Origin: Proteobacteria bacterium UBA664 | GTDB taxonomy: Bacteria > Pseudomonadota > Gammaproteobacteria > UBA7966 | Assembly: GCA_002299125.1 (NCBI GenBank) | Contig: DBNU01000184.1 | Location: 1-9,025, forward strand | Direction of reading: 5' to 3' | DNA length: 9,025 bases | In this document: one piece after another, positions 6,250 to 9,025 of the stretch | Layout: the number at the start of each line of letters is the position of its first letter | How positions within the stretch are numbered: the stretch's first letter is position 1 | The notes under the pieces: model-generated | Database searches by the model: none | What the model saw: the letters and a program-made list of their open reading frames with translations, nothing else | What the model was told of the DNA's origin: nothing | Position numbers and translations under genes: made by a program

Positions 6250-7188
6250 TCAGTCGCCTACCGCCGTATGCCGCGCCGGCACCAGTTCCATCCAGAAGCC
6301 CAGCCAGCCGAGTTCATCATCTGCGGTGCCGGTCGCAAGCTCCGGACGGATGCGCGGCCGCACCGCTGCGAGCTCGCTGGCGGAAAGCATCCCCGTGGGC
6401 GCAAGGGCTTTGAGTTCGAGGCCGGCTGCCTCTGCCCAACGCCGGTAGAGGCCGACGCGCCAGCGGTTCGGAAAGCCCTTGTGGCTGTACATGAGGGCGT
6501 AGAGCCAGCCGGGCCAGCTCAGAAAATCGAACGGCATCTGGCGATCGAGACCATGACTCTTGAGGTCCACCTGATGCACGGCCACGCCGCCCGGGCGCAG
6601 CGCGCGACGCATGTCGGCGAACAGCGCGGCAAGGTCGTGGACGTGTTCAAGCACGGCCCGTGACAGGATGAGGTCGAAGGTTGCCTCCGCCCCGCTGGTG
6701 CCATCGTGCGTGACCCGGTACTCGATGCGCGCGGGGTCGAGCCCGCTCGCCGGCTCACCGGTCTCCCGGAAGACCGTTGCGGCCCGCGCACGCGGGCCTT
6801 CCGGGAGACCGGTGAGCAGCGCGCGATAGATCGCCACGTTCGCCGGGCTCAAGCGCTCGAGCGGAAAGCGGTCCACGCACACGACCCGCTCGGCACCGTG
6901 GGCGATGCACATCAGCGCCACCCCGAGTACGTCGCCCGGCCCATATTCGAGCACCTGCAGCCCGGCGAGCGCTTGCGGATCCTCTGGATCGCACCCCAGC
7001 CGCGCGCAGTACTCGGCGTGACAGCGACGAAAGTAGCCCGCGTTGTTCTCGGCACCCACGTCCCCGGCACCACGCCCGGTCTGCCGGGTCAGGCGCACAT
7101 ACAGGGTCGGCGCGAAGCGGGCCAGCAGGTTGCTGGCGATGGCGGAGAGGCAGCGTCGAGTATCGGCCAGCCGGCTCGTGGGCGACAT
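6250..7188 (-). CDS. Class I SAM-dependent methyltransferase, target unknown
   Basis: The 312-aa product has a Rossmann-type methyltransferase core. Motif I is VLEYGPGDVLG (residues 79-89), where the second glycine is followed by Asp. The acidic end of strand 2 is VVCVDRF (102-108, D106), motif IV is FDLILSRAVLEHVHDL (171-186), and RRALRPGGVAVHQVDL resembles the post-motif segment of methyltransferase type 11 proteins. An N-terminal helical region (1-75) precedes the core, and a ~90-residue C-terminal part includes aromatic FLSWPGWLYALMYSH and YRRWAEAAGL. The ATG at 7188 is chosen for GAGGA 10 nt upstream; the in-frame start at 7311 would extend into the promoter region of the divergent gene. 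The substrate cannot be read from the sequence. A long perfect inverted repeat lies within the coding sequence (6753-6817), in the segment between strand 2 and motif IV. Confidence 0.85.
   Translation of the reverse strand: MSPTSRLADTRRCLSAIASNLLARFAPTLYVRLTRQTGRGAGDVGAENNAGYFRRCHAEYCARLGCDPEDPQALAGLQVLEYGPGDVLGVALMCIAHGAERVVCVDRFPLERLSPANVAIYRALLTGLPEGPRARAATVFRETGEPASGLDPARIEYRVTHDGTSGAEATFDLILSRAVLEHVHDLAALFADMRRALRPGGVAVHQVDLKSHGLDRQMPFDFLSWPGWLYALMYSHKGFPNRWRVGLYRRWAEAAGLELKALAPTGMLSASELAAVRPRIRPELATGTADDELGWLGFWMELVPARHTAVGD
6753..6817. repeat. 65-bp hairpin-forming inverted repeat inside the methyltransferase gene
   Basis: The 20-nt arms at 6753-6772 and 6798-6817 are perfectly complementary (left arm begins GCTCACCGGTCTCC). 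Inside the loop a second perfect inverted repeat, GGCCCGCG-CA-CGCGGGCC (6781-6798), shares one base with the right arm. The reading frame is kept: on the minus strand the segment encodes roughly LTGLPEGP through FRETGEPA, residues 126-147. The structure should form a very stable stem in the mRNA. Confidence 0.9.
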
Positions 7189-7365
7189 CGGGGGGAATTC
7201 CTCGTTCAAGTGCGGGTCAGGTCGACCGTCGATCAAGCCCAGGACGGGGTGCCCAGGACAACGCGGTGCTGTACAAGTGCGTTGCGGCAAGAAACGACTG
7301 TTGCGTTGCAACTATCGTCACGCAAACCGGCCTCCCGTACCTCCTGTCAATCGCAAGGATGAACC
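7189..7365. promoter_or_regulatory. Divergent spacer between the methyltransferase and the MFS/acyltransferase fusion
   Basis: This 177-nt region holds the start signals of both flanking genes. Two dyads of the same sense stand 20 bp apart centre to centre: TTGC-G-GCAA at 7282-7290 and GTTGC-GTT-GCAAC at 7300-7312, the second also containing the 8-bp palindrome GTTGCAAC. They could be a pair of operator half-sites. A direct repeat GCCCAGGAC occurs at 7237-7245 and 7251-7259. AAGGA at 7355-7359 is the ribosome-binding site of the rightward gene. The stretch around 7282-7320 is the least GC-rich part, but no confident -35/-10 pair is seen. Confidence 0.4.
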
Positions 7366-9025
7366 ATGCAGAACCTCTGGCGCCAGCCCGGCTTCGCCCG
7401 CCTGAACCTGGTCTCCTTCCTGAATGCCTGGGTGGCACTCGGGCACATGATCACGGTGCAGAACACCATCTTCGCCGTCTACGACGGCCCGCAGCAGATC
7501 GCCCTGACGGGCCTCGTCAGCGTGATCGTGCTGCTGCCCTACGTGTTCATGATGGGGCCTGCCGGACGCTGGTCGGACACCCTCCCGAAGGGCCGGGTTC
7601 TGCGGGTGGCCGCCGCCGTCGGTGTCGGCCTGATGGCGCTGATCACGGTCTCCTATGCGCTCGGCTGGTTCTGGGTCGCCCTCGCGCTGATGCTGCCGCT
7701 CGCCATCCAGACGGCCGTATTTGCCCCGGCGCGCTTCGGCTATCTGCGGGAGGGCGTGCCGATCGAGCAGCTCACGCGCGGCAACGGCGTGCTCCAGGCG
7801 GTCATCGTCGTCGCGATGCTGGTGACCATGTTCGTACACGCCCTGATCTTCGACTTGCTATGGGCCGGAAGAACGGCCGAGTCTCCGGGCGAAGTCATCG
7901 CCTGGATGACCCCGATCGGCGCCATCCTGCTGACCATCATGCTGCTCGAGTGGTGGATCGCGCGACCACTGGAGCGCCTGGGGCAAGGCGCAGCCAGCGC
8001 ACAGATCGGGATCTCGGAGATGGCCGTCGTACGTGAGGGTATGGCGCGCCTGTTCGGTGATCCGGTCATCCTCGGCTGCACGCTCGGGCTCGCGGCCTTC
8101 TGGGCGCTTGCGCAGGGCCTGGTCGCCATCTACCCGAGCTGGGCGGAAGACAACCTCGGCGTCACCTACGTCACCCAGGTCCAGCTCACCGTGGCCTCCT
8201 CTGGGCTCGGCGTGGTGATCGGATCCTTCCTGGCGGGGCGCTTCGCCCTCCCGGGGCGGGTCCCCACAGGCCTCGTACCCGTGGGTGCGGCCGGTATCGC
8301 CCTGTGTCTGACCAGCCTGCCGCTGTTGACGACTCCACTCGGGCAGATCCTGCTCTTCACCGGGCTCGGCACCTTCGGCGGCTTGCTCGTGGTGCCGCTC
8401 GAGACGCTCATCCAGCTCCACGCCGTGCCGGCGCGCCTTGGCATCACCCTCGCCGCCAGCAACGTAGTGCGCAACTTCGTGATGATCGGCCTGCTCTGCG
8501 CAACCATGGGGACTGCGCTGACGGGACTCGATGCGTACTGGCTGCTCGGTGCCCTGATGGTCATCGCAGTCGTGGGCCTTGTCGCCGCGCTGCGGGCGCT
8601 GCCGCATGCCCTCATCACGCTGCTGCTGCAACTGGCCTTTGGGCTCCGTTACCGGCTTCAGGTGCTCGGTCACGAACACGTACCGAAACAGGGTGGCGTG
8701 CTCCTGCTCGGCAATCACGTGACCTGGATCGACTGGGCCCTGATCTGGCTCTCCAGCCCGCGCCCGGTACGCTTCGTGATGAGCCGCTCGCTGTATCGGC
8801 GCTGGTACTGGCACTGGATTTTGAAGCTCGCGCGCGTGTTGCCCATCTCGCCCCAGGGGGCGCATGGCAGCATGCGGCTCATCGCCGAGTGTCTCGAACG
8901 TGGCGAGGTGGTGTGCGTCTTCCCGGAGGGCACGCTGTCGCGGCATGGTCAGCTCAATCCGCTGCGGCCCGGCTTCCAGCGCACACTCGATCTCATCGCA
9001 CCCGGGGCCGAGGTGCAGGTCGTGC
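7366..9025 (+). CDS. LplT/Aas-type fusion: MFS lysophospholipid transporter plus PlsC acyltransferase (3' end outside window)
   Basis: The frame is open from ATG 7366 to the window end (553 codons) with no stop. Residues 1 to about 415 form a 12-helix MFS domain, with a motif A variant GPAGRWSDTLPKGR (64-77) and a central cytoplasmic loop around 195-230. After a short linker (LRYRLQVLGHEHVP) comes a PlsC-type glycerophospholipid acyltransferase domain. Its catalytic NHVTWID box has H451 and D456, and its FPEGT box is at 519-523. In E. coli these activities are the separate proteins LplT (lysophospholipid flipping across the inner membrane) and Aas (2-acylglycerophosphoethanolamine acyltransferase plus acyl-ACP synthetase). 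Many bacteria fuse them into one chain of about 1,100 residues. An AMP-binding acyl-ACP synthetase domain is therefore expected to the right, but it is not seen here. The start is supported by AAGGA 6 nt upstream. It is transcribed away from the methyltransferase. Confidence 0.9.
   Translation, partial: MQNLWRQPGFARLNLVSFLNAWVALGHMITVQNTIFAVYDGPQQIALTGLVSVIVLLPYVFMMGPAGRWSDTLPKGRVLRVAAAVGVGLMALITVSYALGWFWVALALMLPLAIQTAVFAPARFGYLREGVPIEQLTRGNGVLQAVIVVAMLVTMFVHALIFDLLWAGRTAESPGEVIAWMTPIGAILLTIMLLEWWIARPLERLGQGAASAQIGISEMAVVREGMARLFGDPVILGCTLGLAAFWALAQGLVAIYPSWAEDNLGVTYVTQVQLTVASSGLGVVIGSFLAGRFALPGRVPTGLVPVGAAGIALCLTSLPLLTTPLGQILLFTGLGTFGGLLVVPLETLIQLHAVPARLGITLAASNVVRNFVMIGLLCATMGTALTGLDAYWLLGALMVIAVVGLVAALRALPHALITLLLQLAFGLRYRLQVLGHEHVPKQGGVLLLGNHVTWIDWALIWLSSPRPVRFVMSRSLYRRWYWHWILKLARVLPISPQGAHGSMRLIAECLERGEVVCVFPEGTLSRHGQLNPLRPGFQRTLDLIAPGAEVQVV

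Noticed and set aside
6118..6663. Plus-strand open frame of 181 codons covering the convergent spacer and the 3' part of the methyltransferase gene
   Set aside because: Most of it is antisense to the methyltransferase, and its beginning runs through the palindromic spacer; no ribosome-binding site or motif supports it.
7189..7311. Longer methyltransferase beginning at 7311
   Set aside because: The extra 41 residues have no family character and would occupy the divergent promoter region; ATG 7188 has a better ribosome-binding site.
7858..8946. Minus-strand open frame of 362 codons opposite the MFS/acyltransferase fusion
   Set aside because: The opposite strand encodes PlsC catalytic boxes and transmembrane helices in a continuous frame; the antisense product is low in hydrophobic residues and shows no domain.

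Overview
The window is GC-rich DNA of bacterial chromosome type, densely packed with coding sequence. It contains eight complete protein genes and two that run off the ends. The E. coli-like PyrE, an exonuclease III-family gene next to pyrE (the position of crc in Pseudomonas), the mtnB-mtnD-mtnC methionine-salvage genes and an LplT/Aas-type fusion all suggest a high-GC gammaproteobacterium. That assignment is inferred from gene content and composition only; no rRNA or tRNA gene is present to anchor it.

Layout. At the left edge is the C-terminal end of a rhodanese-like protein (+, to 190). It converges on a minus-strand pair: pyrE (1598 to 942), followed 37 nt downstream by a secreted DUF4124/coiled-coil protein (904 to 233). 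A 137-nt divergent spacer separates pyrE from a plus-strand series: an exonuclease III-family AP endonuclease (1736-2575), a 14-helix-type MFS transporter (2566-3984, overlapping the previous gene), mtnB (3991-4614), then after a 146-nt gap mtnD (4761-5291) and mtnC (5291-6070, sharing one base with mtnD). A 179-nt spacer with nested palindromes and a short tandem repeat separates mtnC from a convergent minus-strand SAM-dependent methyltransferase (7188 to 6250). Divergent from that gene, after a 177-nt spacer, is a fused MFS/PlsC acyltransferase gene (7366 onward) that runs off the right end.

How the genes work together. MtnB, MtnC and MtnD catalyse three consecutive steps of the methionine salvage pathway, from methylthioribulose-1-phosphate to 4-methylthio-2-oxobutanoate plus formate. 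The earlier genes (mtnP/mtnA or mtnK) and the final transaminase are not in the window. The MFS gene is joined tightly to mtnB: its stop codon lies inside mtnB's ribosome-binding site. This makes it a candidate transporter for a salvage-related compound, although it also overlaps the upstream nuclease gene. The right-hand fusion belongs to lysophospholipid uptake and re-acylation and is a separate functional unit.

Most of the window is housekeeping metabolism. I do not see a defence system, CRISPR array, integrase, transposase or prophage gene. The least ordinary signals are a 65-bp near-perfect hairpin inside the methyltransferase coding sequence, the transporter fused by translation to methionine salvage, a catalytically intact nuclease at the crc position, and the three-arm palindrome between the convergent genes at 6071-6249.
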